From Streptococcus sp. S1 (GTDB taxonomy: Bacteria > Bacillota > Bacilli > Lactobacillales > Streptococcaceae), in the NCBI RefSeq assembly GCF_034137685.1, contig NZ_CP139418.1, positions 833,001 through 897,000 on the forward strand: a stretch of 64,000 nucleotides of DNA. The letters run 5' to 3'. Below are positions 43,664 to 52,581 of this stretch, in pieces. A program made the position numbers and the translations under genes. Each line of letters opens with the position of its first letter. Position 1 is the first letter of the stretch. The notes under the pieces are model-generated. The model saw only the letters and a program-made list of their open reading frames with translations, searched no databases and was not told the DNA's origin.

Positions 43664-43672
43664 TGTTATAAT
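43664..43672 (+). promoter_or_regulatory. Extended -10 promoter of the SNF2 gene
   Basis: TGT TATAAT at 43664-43672, 26 nt before the start codon. Confidence 0.65.
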
Positions 43673-43698
43673 AAAGGGATTAATTTAAGGTGGTAAAC

Positions 43699-46600
43699 AT
43701 GGCAAAATTAATTCCTGGGAAGGTTCGTTCACAAGGGAGCCTTCTATATGAAGATGGGAAAGTTTCCCTTCAGGAAGTAAAAGAAAAATACCTGTATTTT
43801 CGGGTGGAAGAAGAAAGCTTGCGTTACAGTTTGGATGATGATGCCGTTTTTTGTAGTTGTGCTTTCTTTCAAAAGAAAAAATTCTGTACCCATCTGGCAG
43901 CTGTAGAAGCTTATCTGAAGAATGATGACAGTGGGAAAGCTGCTCTTGCAAGTCTTGAAGAAGACGCCACTGCAACTGAAGAAACTCAGGAGAAGGTCTC
44001 TTTTGGAAGTTTATTTTTAGATCAGGTGCTTCCAAAAATCGAGAAAAAAGAACCCCGCTATATCTTATCAGCTGTTGGACATGAAGACGACTATTCTGGT
44101 CAATTTTTATGGACTCTTCGCATTCGTCGCTTGCCAGACGAGCGCTCTTATGTGATCAGAGATGTGCTAGCTTTTTTGCAGACCCTTCAAAAAGAAGGCT
44201 ATTTTGCAATTGGCAAAAGTTATTATGAACCTATTTCTTACTTAGAATTTGATAGGGCTAGCCAGGATGTGATTAATTTCCTACAGGGCTTGGTCACAGA
44301 TGGTGGATCAAAAGAGCAAGATTTCTTTCCCAATGCTGGGCGCCATCTCTATTTCCCACCGAGTCTTTTTGAAGAAGCTGTGGAATTACTGATGAATTTG
44401 GACTCTTTTCTGCTGCAATATAGCTTGTATGACTTTTCAGAAGTGTATTTTCAGGATGTCCATGGGGAGGAAGATCTCTTTCATTTTCAGGTGGAGGACC
44501 ATGGGGATTTTTACGAATTGATCATTACTGAGCCACAAGTGAAGGTTATCGAGTCGGCTAATTATCTATTTAGAAATGGTGTCTTCTATCACCTGACGCC
44601 CCAACAGCGGACCCTATGGAAGGCGATCCAAGATCTTCCAATGGATCAGGATCGCAAAAAACGCCTGCATTTTGATCCCACGGACCAAACAAAGCTTTCC
44701 TATAGTTTAAAAGAGTTCAAAAAACTGGGACAAATAACAGCACCGACCAGCTTTTTAATCCACGATTTTACTCCGGAATTTCATTTTGATCTTGCACAGG
44801 ACCAGACCGTTTTACTGGACGTGGTCTTTCAATACCAGGACCGTGCAGTGACCACGCGTGAGGAACTTCTCAATCTTCCTTATTCCAGTGATTTCGATAA
44901 GGAGCAAGAAGTCTTTTCAACCATGCTAGCAGCAGGTTTTACAGACGACTTTTCTTCCCAAAGAAGTCCTTTATCAAGTGAGCAGCTCTATCCATTCTTT
45001 CGCCAACAGATCCCGACTTTTGAAGCCTTAGGAGAGGTTACCCTCTCTGATAACCTTTTAGATCTTTATCAAGTGGAGCGTCCAAAAATTGATGTTAAAA
45101 CCAATGGCAGTCTACTGGAGATTGGTTTTGACTTTGAAAGTGTGGATCCAGCTGAAGTGGACCAGGTCCTCAAAGCTTTGGTGGGGCAAAAAGATTATTT
45201 TGTTAGCCATACAGGGAAGGTCCTTGTTTTTGATGAAGGAACCAAGAAAATCAGTCGAGCCTTAGCAGATCTGCGGGCGAAAATGAGCAAGGGTGGGAAA
45301 CTACAAGCCCGCCGGATAGCTGCATATCAGTTATCTGATTTGTTGGCAGATCAAGACAATGTTCATTTTTCAGAAGAATTTCGAAATTTGGCTCATGATT
45401 TGACTCATCCAGAAGATTACCACCTCCCTCAGATGACAATCCAAGCGACCCTAAGGGATTACCAAGAAACAGGGGTCAAATGGTTCTCCATGCTAAATCA
45501 ATATGGTTTTGGTGGTATTTTAGCGGATGATATGGGGCTTGGGAAAACCCTGCAGACCATTTCCTTTTTGACCAGTGTTGCAAAAAAAGAAACTAAAATC
45601 TTGATTCTAGCTCCGTCTAGTCTCATTTACAACTGGAAACAAGAATTTTCAAAATTCGCTCCTCAGATGGAAGTGGCAGTCGTCTACGGTCTCAAGCAGC
45701 ACCGAGATGAACTCATCGCAACCAATCCACAGGTGGTTATCACTAGTTACGCTTCTTTCCGTCAAGATGTGGAGGAATACCAGAAGAATCAGTATGAGTA
45801 CTTGATTCTAGATGAAGCCCAGGTCATGAAAAATGCCCAAACCAAGATTGCCCAACACTTACGTGGCTTTGAGGTTCCGCATGTGTTTGCCCTATCAGGG
45901 ACACCGATTGAAAACCATGTGGGTGAACTCTGGTCCATTTTCCAAATTGTTCTTCCAGGGCTCTTCCCAGCTAAAAAAGAATTTCAAAAATTGACTCCTG
46001 AGACCATTGCGCGATTTGTCAAACCCTTCGTCATGAGACGGAAAAAAGATGAGGTGCTCCAAGAATTATCGGACTTGATTGAAACAACCTACCACAATGA
46101 GTTGGATGACAGTCAAAAAACGATCTATTTAGCTCAATTAAAACAAATTCAAGATCGAGTTCGAACCTCTAGTGAGGAAGAACTAAATCGGAGCAAGGTG
46201 GAAATTCTCTCTGGTCTCATGCGCCTTCGCCAAATCTGTGATACCCCCGCCCTCTTTATGGAAGACTATCAGGGAGATAGTGGGAAATTAGAGAGCCTTC
46301 GAGATCTTTTGGGTCAAATCAAGGATGGCGAACACCGGGTTTTGATCTTCTCTCAATTCAGAGGCATGTTGGATATTTTGGAGAAGGAAATTGATCAGCT
46401 CGGCATGACTTCCTTTAAAATCACGGGGTCCACTCCGGCCAAAGATCGTCAAGAAATGACCAATGCCTTTAATGCAGGTGAGCGCCATGCTTTTCTCATT
46501 TCTCTAAAGGCTGGAGGGGTCGGATTGAACCTCACTGGTGCCGATACCGTCATCTTAGTCGATTTGTGGTGGAATCCTGCAGTGGAAGACCAGGCTATTG

Positions 46601-46797
46601 GACGTGCCCATCGAATGGGACAGGAACAAAATGTTGAAGTTTACCGTATGATTACTCGTGGTACGATTGAAGAGAAAATCCAAGAACTGCAAGCTTCCAA
46701 AAGACACTTGGTCTCAACGATTTTAGATGGAACGGAAACACGATCCAGTTTATCTGTTGAAGAAATTCGTGAGATTCTTGGAATTCAGTCAGAATAG
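43699..46797 (+). CDS. SWIM zinc finger plus SNF2 helicase-like ATPase
   Basis: A 1032-aa protein. SWIM finger C52-x-C54...C63-x-H65 at the N-terminus, a long middle region, then an SNF2 core in the last 450 residues: motif I DDMGLGKT, motif II LDEAQ (DEAQ instead of DEAH), LSGTPIENHVGELWS, and the C-lobe ISLKAGGVGLNLTGADTVI and QAIGRAHRMGQ. Bacterial SNF2 proteins translocate on DNA and may recycle RNA polymerase (RapA-like) or act in repair; the role here is unknown. The ATG at 43699 has AAGGTGG 5 nt before it. Monocistronic. Confidence 0.9.
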   Translation: MAKLIPGKVRSQGSLLYEDGKVSLQEVKEKYLYFRVEEESLRYSLDDDAVFCSCAFFQKKKFCTHLAAVEAYLKNDDSGKAALASLEEDATATEETQEKVSFGSLFLDQVLPKIEKKEPRYILSAVGHEDDYSGQFLWTLRIRRLPDERSYVIRDVLAFLQTLQKEGYFAIGKSYYEPISYLEFDRASQDVINFLQGLVTDGGSKEQDFFPNAGRHLYFPPSLFEEAVELLMNLDSFLLQYSLYDFSEVYFQDVHGEEDLFHFQVEDHGDFYELIITEPQVKVIESANYLFRNGVFYHLTPQQRTLWKAIQDLPMDQDRKKRLHFDPTDQTKLSYSLKEFKKLGQITAPTSFLIHDFTPEFHFDLAQDQTVLLDVVFQYQDRAVTTREELLNLPYSSDFDKEQEVFSTMLAAGFTDDFSSQRSPLSSEQLYPFFRQQIPTFEALGEVTLSDNLLDLYQVERPKIDVKTNGSLLEIGFDFESVDPAEVDQVLKALVGQKDYFVSHTGKVLVFDEGTKKISRALADLRAKMSKGGKLQARRIAAYQLSDLLADQDNVHFSEEFRNLAHDLTHPEDYHLPQMTIQATLRDYQETGVKWFSMLNQYGFGGILADDMGLGKTLQTISFLTSVAKKETKILILAPSSLIYNWKQEFSKFAPQMEVAVVYGLKQHRDELIATNPQVVITSYASFRQDVEEYQKNQYEYLILDEAQVMKNAQTKIAQHLRGFEVPHVFALSGTPIENHVGELWSIFQIVLPGLFPAKKEFQKLTPETIARFVKPFVMRRKKDEVLQELSDLIETTYHNELDDSQKTIYLAQLKQIQDRVRTSSEEELNRSKVEILSGLMRLRQICDTPALFMEDYQGDSGKLESLRDLLGQIKDGEHRVLIFSQFRGMLDILEKEIDQLGMTSFKITGSTPAKDRQEMTNAFNAGERHAFLISLKAGGVGLNLTGADTVILVDLWWNPAVEDQAIGRAHRMGQEQNVEVYRMITRGTIEEKIQELQASKRHLVSTILDGTETRSSLSVEEIREILGIQSE

Positions 46798-46798
46798 C

Positions 46799-46826
46799 TT
46801 GAAAAATTCTGTGAATAGTTTATAAT
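46799..46826 (+). promoter_or_regulatory. Promoter of the 46853 gene-murC unit
   Basis: TTGAAA (46799-46804), 16 bp and TATAAT (46821-46826), starting directly at the end of the SNF2 gene. Confidence 0.65.
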
Positions 46827-46852
46827 TAATGGAGTGTCGAAAGGAAGAAACC

Positions 46853-47503
46853 ATGACAGAAAAATATTTTCCTCAAGTAGGGGATAATGAGTTGATGTTA
46901 ACAGAGATGCCCCACATGAACCTGTACGATGAAACAGATTTGATTAGTAACATTACAGGCGACTATGTGGATAAAAATTATTTGGAATGGCAACCAATTG
47001 CTGAAAATACCAAACCCAAGCATCCTTACCATCAACCACTAGAAGAGCCCCTACCGAAAAGACGGCCAGTAAGAAAACCTGATTTTAAAGAGCCGATTGA
47101 TAAAAAAAGTCCTGCCAATCGTTATGCAGAGGAAGCCAGAGAGCGTGCGCGTGAAGATCTGAAAAAGAAACGCACAGCCCCCTATCTGACAACGGATCCA
47201 GCAGCTACTACAAGTAAGCGGAAAAAACCGTTTATTTCAGAACGAAAACCTGGCCAGACAACGGCTCCCTTCCAAAAGGAAAAGCCAGGTGAATTATTGA
47301 AATATAGCAAACGATTGCGACAAGATCAGTTGATCCTTGCAGAGTTTGAATCTGTAGGAGAACCAGAAGTGGCAGAACCGACTGAAAAGAAAAACAATTA
47401 TGATTTCTTAAAGACTAGCCAAATATACAATAAAGATCAGCACAAGCTGAAACTACAGCCGATCAAACAAGAATTGGATTTAACCCATCTAGATCAAGAA
47501 TAA
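46853..47503 (+). CDS. Basic hydrophilic protein of unknown function
   Basis: A 216-aa cytosolic protein with low-complexity Lys/Pro/Glu content and no membrane helix. The N-terminus MTEKYFPQVGDNELMLTEMPHMNLYDETDLISNITGDYVDKNYLEW is the only folded-looking part; residues 60-160 are probably disordered (KRRPVRKPDFKEP, KKRTAPYLTTDPAATTSKRK). Conserved in position between SNF2 and murC in pneumococcus. The ATG at 46853 follows GAAAGGAAG. No function assignable; the murC linkage hints at envelope work. Confidence 0.7.
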   Translation: MTEKYFPQVGDNELMLTEMPHMNLYDETDLISNITGDYVDKNYLEWQPIAENTKPKHPYHQPLEEPLPKRRPVRKPDFKEPIDKKSPANRYAEEARERAREDLKKKRTAPYLTTDPAATTSKRKKPFISERKPGQTTAPFQKEKPGELLKYSKRLRQDQLILAEFESVGEPEVAEPTEKKNNYDFLKTSQIYNKDQHKLKLQPIKQELDLTHLDQE

Positions 47504-47512
47504 GGAGAAAAC

Positions 47513-48847
47513 ATGTCTAACACATACCATTTTATTGGAATTAAAGGAGCAGGGATGAGCGCTTTAGCTCTCATGCTTCACCAAATGGGACATACGGTTC
47601 AAGGGTCAGATGTTGAGAAATATTACTTTACGCAACGTGGCTTGGAACATGCAGGGATTCAAATTTATCCATTTGATGTGAAAAATTTGGAAGGCGACAA
47701 GATCCTCATTGCAGGGAATGCTTTCCGTCCAGATAACAATATAGAAATTGCTTATGCAGATGAGCATGGTTTAACCTATAAACGCTACCATGAATTCCTT
47801 GGTGAATTTATGCGTGACTTCGTCAGCATGGGAGTTGCCGGAGCACACGGAAAAACCTCAACAACAGGGATGCTTTCGCATGTCTTATCAAATATCACTG
47901 ATACCAGTTATTTGATTGGTGACGGGACAGGTCGTGGCTCTGCAGCAGCCAAATACTTTGTATTTGAATCAGATGAGTATGAACGCCACTTTATGCCTTA
48001 CCATCCTGAATACAGTATCATCACCAATATTGACTTCGACCATCCAGACTATTTCACGAGCTTAGAAGATGTCTTTAATGCCTTTAACGATTATGCCAAA
48101 CAAATCAGCAAAGGCCTCTTCATCTATGGAGAAGACAAAGAATTGCGTCGGATTACCTCATCAGCACCAATTTATTACTATGGTTTTGATAAGGAGACGA
48201 ACGATTTTGTGGCTAGCAACTTGCTTCGTTCAACGGCAGGTTCAACCTTCGACGTTCATTTCCGTGGAGAAGATTTGGGGCAATTCCATATCCCAACATT
48301 TGGTCGTCACAACATCATGAATGCCACAGCTGTCATTGGCTTGCTTTACATTGCAGGATTTGACTTAGATTTAGTCCGTGAGCATTTAAAGACCTTTGCT
48401 GGAGTGAAACGTCGCTTCACTGAAAAAGTAGTTAATGGAACAGTCATCATCGATGACTTTGCGCATCATCCAACGGAAATTATTGCAACCTTGGATGCAG
48501 CCCGTCAAAAATACCCAAGTAAAGAGATTGTGGCCATTTTCCAACCACATACTTTTACACGGACGATTGCCTTGTTAGATGAATTTGCTGAAGCGTTGAA
48601 TCAAGCAGATGCTGTTTACTTGGCACAGATCTATGGTTCTGCACGGGAAGTCGACCACGGCGATGTGAAGGTTGAAGATTTGGAAGCAAAAATTGTCAAA
48701 CGTTCAGCGATTATTACAGCTGAGAATGTTTCTCCTCTTCTTGACCATGATAATGCAGTCTATGTCTTTATGGGAGCAGGAGATATTCAAACCTATGAAT
48801 ACTCATTTGAGCGTTTATTATCTAGTTTGACACATAGTGTACAATAA
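47513..48847 (+). CDS. murC: UDP-N-acetylmuramate-L-alanine ligase
   Basis: A 444-aa cytosolic Mur ligase that adds L-Ala to UDP-MurNAc. N-terminal UDP-binding [24 protein letters not shown] loop [15 protein letters not shown], central [15 protein letters not shown], and [13 protein letters not shown] plus [10 protein letters not shown] in the C-terminal domain. AAGGAG precedes the start by 6 nt. Same transcript as the 46853 gene. Confidence 0.97.
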   Translation: MSNTYHFIGIKGAGMSALALMLHQMGHTVQGSDVEKYYFTQRGLEHAGIQIYPFDVKNLEGDKILIAGNAFRPDNNIEIAYADEHGLTYKRYHEFLGEFMRDFVSMGVAGAHGKTSTTGMLSHVLSNITDTSYLIGDGTGRGSAAAKYFVFESDEYERHFMPYHPEYSIITNIDFDHPDYFTSLEDVFNAFNDYAKQISKGLFIYGEDKELRRITSSAPIYYYGFDKETNDFVASNLLRSTAGSTFDVHFRGEDLGQFHIPTFGRHNIMNATAVIGLLYIAGFDLDLVREHLKTFAGVKRRFTEKVVNGTVIIDDFAHHPTEIIATLDAARQKYPSKEIVAIFQPHTFTRTIALLDEFAEALNQADAVYLAQIYGSAREVDHGDVKVEDLEAKIVKRSAIITAENVSPLLDHDNAVYVFMGAGDIQTYEYSFERLLSSLTHSVQ

Positions 48848-48857
48848 GATATGATTG

Positions 48858-48883
48858 AGTCTGGAATCGATTGGTTCCAGACT
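48858..48883 (+). terminator. Terminator-like hairpin after murC
   Basis: AGTCTGGAA with TTCCAGACT (48858-48866 with 48875-48883), perfect 9 bp, but only TAAATTT follows, so termination may be partial. Confidence 0.55.
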
Positions 48884-48928
48884 TAAATTTATCTGTCCAC
48901 TGAAGGAGTATGAGATGAGGAAAGCAGG

Positions 48929-49345
48929 ATGATGATTCGACCAATCACCCCAGCTGATCAAGAACAGCTGTTGTTGCTAGAAGAAGAACTTCATGACAAT
49001 GAAGGGAAGGAGCACAAAGCCACTCTTGAGGAAGCGCTAGGTTCGAAGGAAGCCATTTCTCTACTTGCAGAACAGGCGGGAGATATGGTGGCCTACTTGT
49101 TGGCGACAGAAGACCAGCATTTAAAAGGAGACCTAATCGTATTGCGATTAGCAGTGAGGCCAGCCTTTCAAGGTCAAGGTTATGGTTCTATTTTGATCGC
49201 TGCTTTAAAGGATCTAGCTGTTCAAAAGGGAAAGAAAGCCATTTGGATCGATTGCCCAGAAGACTTACTATCTTACTTTGCCCAGCAAGGATTTCGGGAT
49301 GAAGCTGAGTCTGATCGAGGTGTCCATATGGTTTGGGAACGATAG
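48929..49345 (+). CDS. GNAT family N-acetyltransferase
   Basis: A 138-aa acetyl-CoA-dependent transferase. Strand 4/helix 3 acetyl-CoA motif: LRLAVRPAFQGQGYGSILI (Q-x-x-G-x-G/A equivalent QGQGYG). The substrate cannot be inferred. The start is ATGATG at 48929/48932 with a weak binding site; earlier ATGs at 48910 and 48915 stop at once. Pairs with another GNAT 9 nt downstream. Confidence 0.85.
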   Translation: MMIRPITPADQEQLLLLEEELHDNEGKEHKATLEEALGSKEAISLLAEQAGDMVAYLLATEDQHLKGDLIVLRLAVRPAFQGQGYGSILIAALKDLAVQKGKKAIWIDCPEDLLSYFAQQGFRDEAESDRGVHMVWER

Positions 49346-49354
49346 AAGGAATTA

Positions 49355-49867
49355 ATGATGAAAGAAAAGATTCACATTAGACAAGCAGAGCTGCAGGATT
49401 TGGATGCCATCGAGCGCATTGAGCTTGAGAATTTCTCAGAAGAAGAAGCGATTCCGCGTCAGATTTTAAAAGATCACATCGAAAAGATTCAAACGACATT
49501 TCTTGTAGCAGAATGCCAGGGGCAGATTTTAGGCTATTTAGAAGGACCTGTTAGACCGGAGCGCTATTTGATCGATTCCTCCTTTTTAGAGGTTGAAGAT
49601 CTAAGCCATTTAGAAAAGGGCTTTATTTCCATTACGAGTCTATCCATTGCTAAAGAAGCCCAAGGACTTGGAGTGGGAACCCTTTTGCTTGAAGCGATGA
49701 AAGAGATTGCGATTAAGGATGGCTGTCAAGGGATCAATTTGACCTGTCATGATTATTTGATTCCTTATTACGAAAAGCAAGGATTTACCAATGAAGGTCT
49801 CTCAGAATCCCAATATGCGGGTGAAGTTTGGTACAATCTGGTCTGGGAAAATGAAAACCTTGATTAA
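49355..49867 (+). CDS. GNAT family N-acetyltransferase, second of a pair
   Basis: A 170-aa protein with IRQAELQDLDAIERIELENF at the N-terminus and acetyl-CoA motif LSIAKEAQGLGVGTLLLEAM (QGLGVG). The length and the internal insertion (VRPERYLIDSSFLEVEDLSHLEKGF) resemble arylalkylamine-type GNATs. It follows the shorter GNAT with little gap, so the two are co-transcribed; they share family only, not close identity. Confidence 0.85.
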   Translation: MMKEKIHIRQAELQDLDAIERIELENFSEEEAIPRQILKDHIEKIQTTFLVAECQGQILGYLEGPVRPERYLIDSSFLEVEDLSHLEKGFISITSLSIAKEAQGLGVGTLLLEAMKEIAIKDGCQGINLTCHDYLIPYYEKQGFTNEGLSESQYAGEVWYNLVWENENLD

Positions 49868-49899
49868 ATAGGTATTTTGAAGAAGAAGGGCGATTTGTA

Positions 49900-49928
49900 T
49901 TGCTTTTCTAAATCTTTTAAGATATAAT
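49900..49928 (+). promoter_or_regulatory. Promoter of mltG
   Basis: TTGCTT (49900-49905), 17 bp and TATAAT (49923-49928). Confidence 0.65.
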
Positions 49929-49959
49929 ATTAAGGATTATGATGAGGGAGGTCAATTAT

Positions 49960-51456
49960 TTGACTGATAAATCACAAGACAGTGAGAAGTTATTAAGCTT
50001 CAAAGAGCAGATCCTCAGAGACTTAGAAGAGGCCAATGAGCAACTTCTAAAGATCGAAAAAGAGTATGATCTACCTGATCGAAGCATTGAAACCCCTTCT
50101 TCACTGAAAGAGGAGGAAGAAGCAACACCGCCTCCAAAAGTAGAAGAATCTGCGTTGGCTCCCAAAGAAGAACCAGTGGAGCCGGTAAATGCGACTCCTG
50201 CTGTGGAAGAAAAGAGTGAGCTTACAAAGCCTGCTAAAAAAGAACCAAGTCAGGAACCGGTAGAGGAAAGCTTATCGCGCTCTTCTCGTAACCAGCGCCA
50301 ACAAAAACAAAAGAAACAAAATAAAATCGCTAAACGAATTGTGCGGACAGTGGTCAGCCTTTTGCTGATTGTGATCGTAGCTACAGGGATCTTTGCTGTG
50401 ACCTATATCCATTCAGCCGTTAAGCCGATGGATAAAAATGCAACAGAATTCGTAACGGTTGAGATTCCAGCAGGTTCAAGTAATCGTGAGATTGGCGCGA
50501 TCCTTGAGAAAAAAGGACTCGTGAAAAATGGCCAGTTCTTTAACTACTATAGCAAGTTCAAGAACTATAGCAATTTCAAATCCGGTTACTTCAATTTGCA
50601 AAAGAGCATGGACCTAGAAACCATCATCCAAAAATTGCAAGAAGAGGGTACCAAAACTCCTCAGGCTCCAGTTCTTGGGAAGGTGACGATTCCAGAAGGT
50701 TATACGATCGATCAGATTGCGACGGCTATCACCACCGATGTCTCCACTAAGAAGGCAGGCAAGACTCCATTTAAGAAAGAAGATTTCTTGAAGGCTGTCC
50801 AAGACGATGCCTTTATTGAGAAGATGGTAGCCAAATATCCTAAGCTCTTGGCGAATCTACCAAGTAAGGATTCTGGTGTTCGCTACCGTTTAGAAGGTTA
50901 TCTCTTCCCAGCAACTTATAACTATGGGAAAGATACCACAGTGAAAGAGATGATCGATCAGATGATCGCGGCAATGGATCAAAACTTAAGACGCTATTAT
51001 GAAACACTTGAGAGCAAGAACATCAATGTGAACGAAGTATTGACCCTTGCTTCCTTAGTTGAAAAAGAAGGGGCGACAGATCAGGATCGTAAAGATATCG
51101 CAAGTGTCTTCTATAACCGCTTGAACCAAGACATGCCTCTGCAAAGTAATATTGCAATTCTTTATGCGCAAGGTAAACTTGGCCAAAAGACGAGCTTAAA
51201 AGAAGATGCAACGATCGATACGGAATTAAATTCCCCTTATAATATTTATAAGAATACCGGCTTGATGCCTGGCCCAGTGGATAACCCTGGAGTATCAGCG
51301 ATCGAAGCGGCGGTGAACCCAAGTAAAACCGATTACTTGTATTTTGTCGCAAATGTTGAAAATGGTGAAGTCTTCTTCGCTAAGACATACGAAGAACACA
51401 ATAAAAATGTTGAAGAACATGTCAATAGTAAATTGACACAAGCAAGTTCAAACTAG
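49960..51456 (+). CDS. mltG: Endolytic transglycosylase MltG (YceG)
   Basis: A 498-aa bitopic membrane enzyme that cuts nascent glycan strands; in pneumococcus it belongs to peripheral peptidoglycan synthesis. A long acidic/proline-rich cytoplasmic part (about 1-120), one membrane helix (about 132-152, TVVSLLLIVIVATGIFAVTY), a LysM-like region (EIPAGSSNREIGAILEKKG) and the YceG domain with catalytic Glu in LASLVEKEG and LNSPYNIYKNTGLMPGP. TTG at 49960 is chosen: GAGGGAGG lies 8 nt upstream, and pneumococcal MltG starts at the equivalent place. ATG 49939 has no binding site. Confidence 0.9.
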   Translation: MTDKSQDSEKLLSFKEQILRDLEEANEQLLKIEKEYDLPDRSIETPSSLKEEEEATPPPKVEESALAPKEEPVEPVNATPAVEEKSELTKPAKKEPSQEPVEESLSRSSRNQRQQKQKKQNKIAKRIVRTVVSLLLIVIVATGIFAVTYIHSAVKPMDKNATEFVTVEIPAGSSNREIGAILEKKGLVKNGQFFNYYSKFKNYSNFKSGYFNLQKSMDLETIIQKLQEEGTKTPQAPVLGKVTIPEGYTIDQIATAITTDVSTKKAGKTPFKKEDFLKAVQDDAFIEKMVAKYPKLLANLPSKDSGVRYRLEGYLFPATYNYGKDTTVKEMIDQMIAAMDQNLRRYYETLESKNINVNEVLTLASLVEKEGATDQDRKDIASVFYNRLNQDMPLQSNIAILYAQGKLGQKTSLKEDATIDTELNSPYNIYKNTGLMPGPVDNPGVSAIEAAVNPSKTDYLYFVANVENGEVFFAKTYEEHNKNVEEHVNSKLTQASSN

Positions 51457-51486
51457 AAAAAGCATGTGGCGTGTCCACAGCTTTTT
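51457..51486 (+). terminator. Terminator between mltG and greA
   Basis: AAAAAGC-A-TGTGG with CCACA-GCTTTTT (51457-51469 with 51475-51486). Some read-through to greA is likely, as no strong greA promoter is evident. Confidence 0.75.
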
Positions 51487-51513
51487 CATTCAAATAATAG
51501 AAAGAGAAGAATA

Positions 51514-51996
51514 ATGGCAGAAAAAACATACCCAATGACCCTAGCAGAAAAAGAAAAGTTGGAACAAGAATTAGAAGAGTTGAAATTGGTCCGTCGTCCT
51601 GAAGTAGTAGAACGGATTAAGATCGCACGTTCATATGGTGACCTCTCAGAAAACTCTGAGTATGAAGCAGCAAAAGATGAACAAGCTTTTGTTGAAGGTC
51701 AAATCTCTAGCTTGGAAACAAAAATCCGTTATGCAGAAATCGTTGATAGTGATGCTGTTGCAGTAGACGAAGTAGCGATCGGAAAAACCGTTACAGTTCA
51801 AGAAGTTGGCGAAACAGATGAAGAAGTATACAGCATCGTTGGTTCAGCAGGGGCAGATGCCTTTGCAGGAAAGATCTCTAACGAAAGCCCAATCGGTCAC
51901 GCTTTGATTGGTAAGAAGACAGGTGACGTTGTCACTGTTGAGACACCAGCTGGAAGCTACCAAGTGAAAATTTTGAACGTAGAAAAAACAGCGTAA
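51514..51996 (+). CDS. greA: Transcription elongation factor GreA
   Basis: A 160-aa factor that stimulates RNA polymerase to cleave backtracked RNA. N-terminal coiled coil ([19 protein letters not shown]) with the acidic tip [16 protein letters not shown], and the C-terminal FKBP-like domain ending [18 protein letters not shown]. The ATG at 51514 (MAEKTYP) follows AGAGAAG; an upstream frame from 51466 overlaps the terminator. Confidence 0.97.
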   Translation: MAEKTYPMTLAEKEKLEQELEELKLVRRPEVVERIKIARSYGDLSENSEYEAAKDEQAFVEGQISSLETKIRYAEIVDSDAVAVDEVAIGKTVTVQEVGETDEEVYSIVGSAGADAFAGKISNESPIGHALIGKKTGDVVTVETPAGSYQVKILNVEKTA

Positions 51997-52005
51997 CTAT
52001 AAAAT

Positions 52006-52023
52006 GCAGGCTCTCCAAGAGGG
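52006..52023 (+). repeat. 18-bp direct repeat, left copy
   Basis: GCAGGCTCTCCAAGAGGG recurs exactly at 52431-52448. The left copy continues TCTGTTTC and makes only a poor terminator. Confidence 0.8.
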
Positions 52024-52115
52024 TCTGTTTCAGATTAAAGACAAAGTTCTCTTAGAAACTTTCCTTAAGTGAGTATGGACGTCAGCGAACTTCCACGAAG
52101 TTCCATGACTAAATC

Positions 52116-52225
52116 AAGATACAAAGGGCGTGGCGGATAAAGTCAAAATAGGAAGTTTGACGCAGAATCTTTAGATTCTAGGAAGACTTATCTTTTTGAC
52201 ACGATCCGCAGCCCGTGTTCAATTC
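52116..52225 (-). repeat. Dispersed intergenic repeat, copy B (inverted relative to copy A)
   Basis: The reverse complement of this stretch aligns with 25652-25762 over about 110 bp, with conserved blocks GAACACGGGCTGCGGAT, GTGTCAAAAAGAT, CTATTTTGACTTTATCCGC and GCCCTTTGTATCTT. It also keeps the inner hairpin AGAATC/GATTCT. Confidence 0.8.
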
Positions 52226-52265
52226 GTTTTGAACCCCTTCGATTTTCAATTTTTAGGCTCAGGCT

Positions 52266-52288
52266 AAAACAGTTCCCCGAACTGTTTT
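52266..52288 (+). terminator. Perfect 10-bp hairpin, terminator-like
   Basis: AAAACAGTTC-CCC-GAACTGTTTT: a perfect stem whose right arm supplies the T-run. It could stop leftward or rightward transcription. Confidence 0.55.
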
Positions 52289-52430
52289 ACTTTCAAAACT
52301 CCCCTAGTTCCTGAAATAATTATGTTTCAGGCACTTTTCTCACGGCGGAAAGTTTCAGTATCTGCTGTATGAACCTAATAGTTTATATCATTTTATTTTT
52401 TAACATTACTTAGATAAAAACGGTCTTAAA

Positions 52431-52458
52431 GCAGGCTCTCCAAGAGGGCCTGCTATTT
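52431..52458 (+). terminator. Second copy of the greA-side terminator
   Basis: GCAGGC pairs with GCCTGC, with inner TCT/AGA, then TATTTT. It contains the right copy of the 18-bp direct repeat (52431-52448). Confidence 0.65.
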
Positions 52459-52516
52459 TGTGCTCTTAATCCCCTTGTGAAGGTGAAAATTTTTCGTTGA
52501 CTGATTGAATGGTATC

Positions 52517-52549
52517 AAAAAAGCACTTGAACTAAAAGGTTCAAGTGCT
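52517..52549 (-). terminator. Terminator of acyP-yidC (minus strand)
   Basis: AGCACTTGAAC with GTTCAAGTGCT (52522-52532 with 52539-52549). On the minus strand it runs into six T (complement of 52517-52522). Confidence 0.88.
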
Positions 52550-52581
52550 GCTCTATTTTCGCTAGAATTTAGTAGTTTGTA

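Larger units (their letters stand above)
51997..52521. other. Gene-free repeat-rich region after greA
   Basis: There is no credible ORF. From left: first copy of an 18-bp terminator half (52006-52023); a 10-bp inverted-repeat arm (52055-52064); a perfect hairpin GAACTTC-CAC-GAAGTTC (52087-52103); dispersed repeat copy B (52116-52225); a hairpin AAAACAGTTC-CCC-GAACTGTTTT (52266-52288); a hairpin CCTGAAA/TTTCAGG (52310-52331); the opposite arm (52347-52356); and the second copy of the 18-bp repeat as a complete terminator (52431-52453). Confidence 0.7.
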
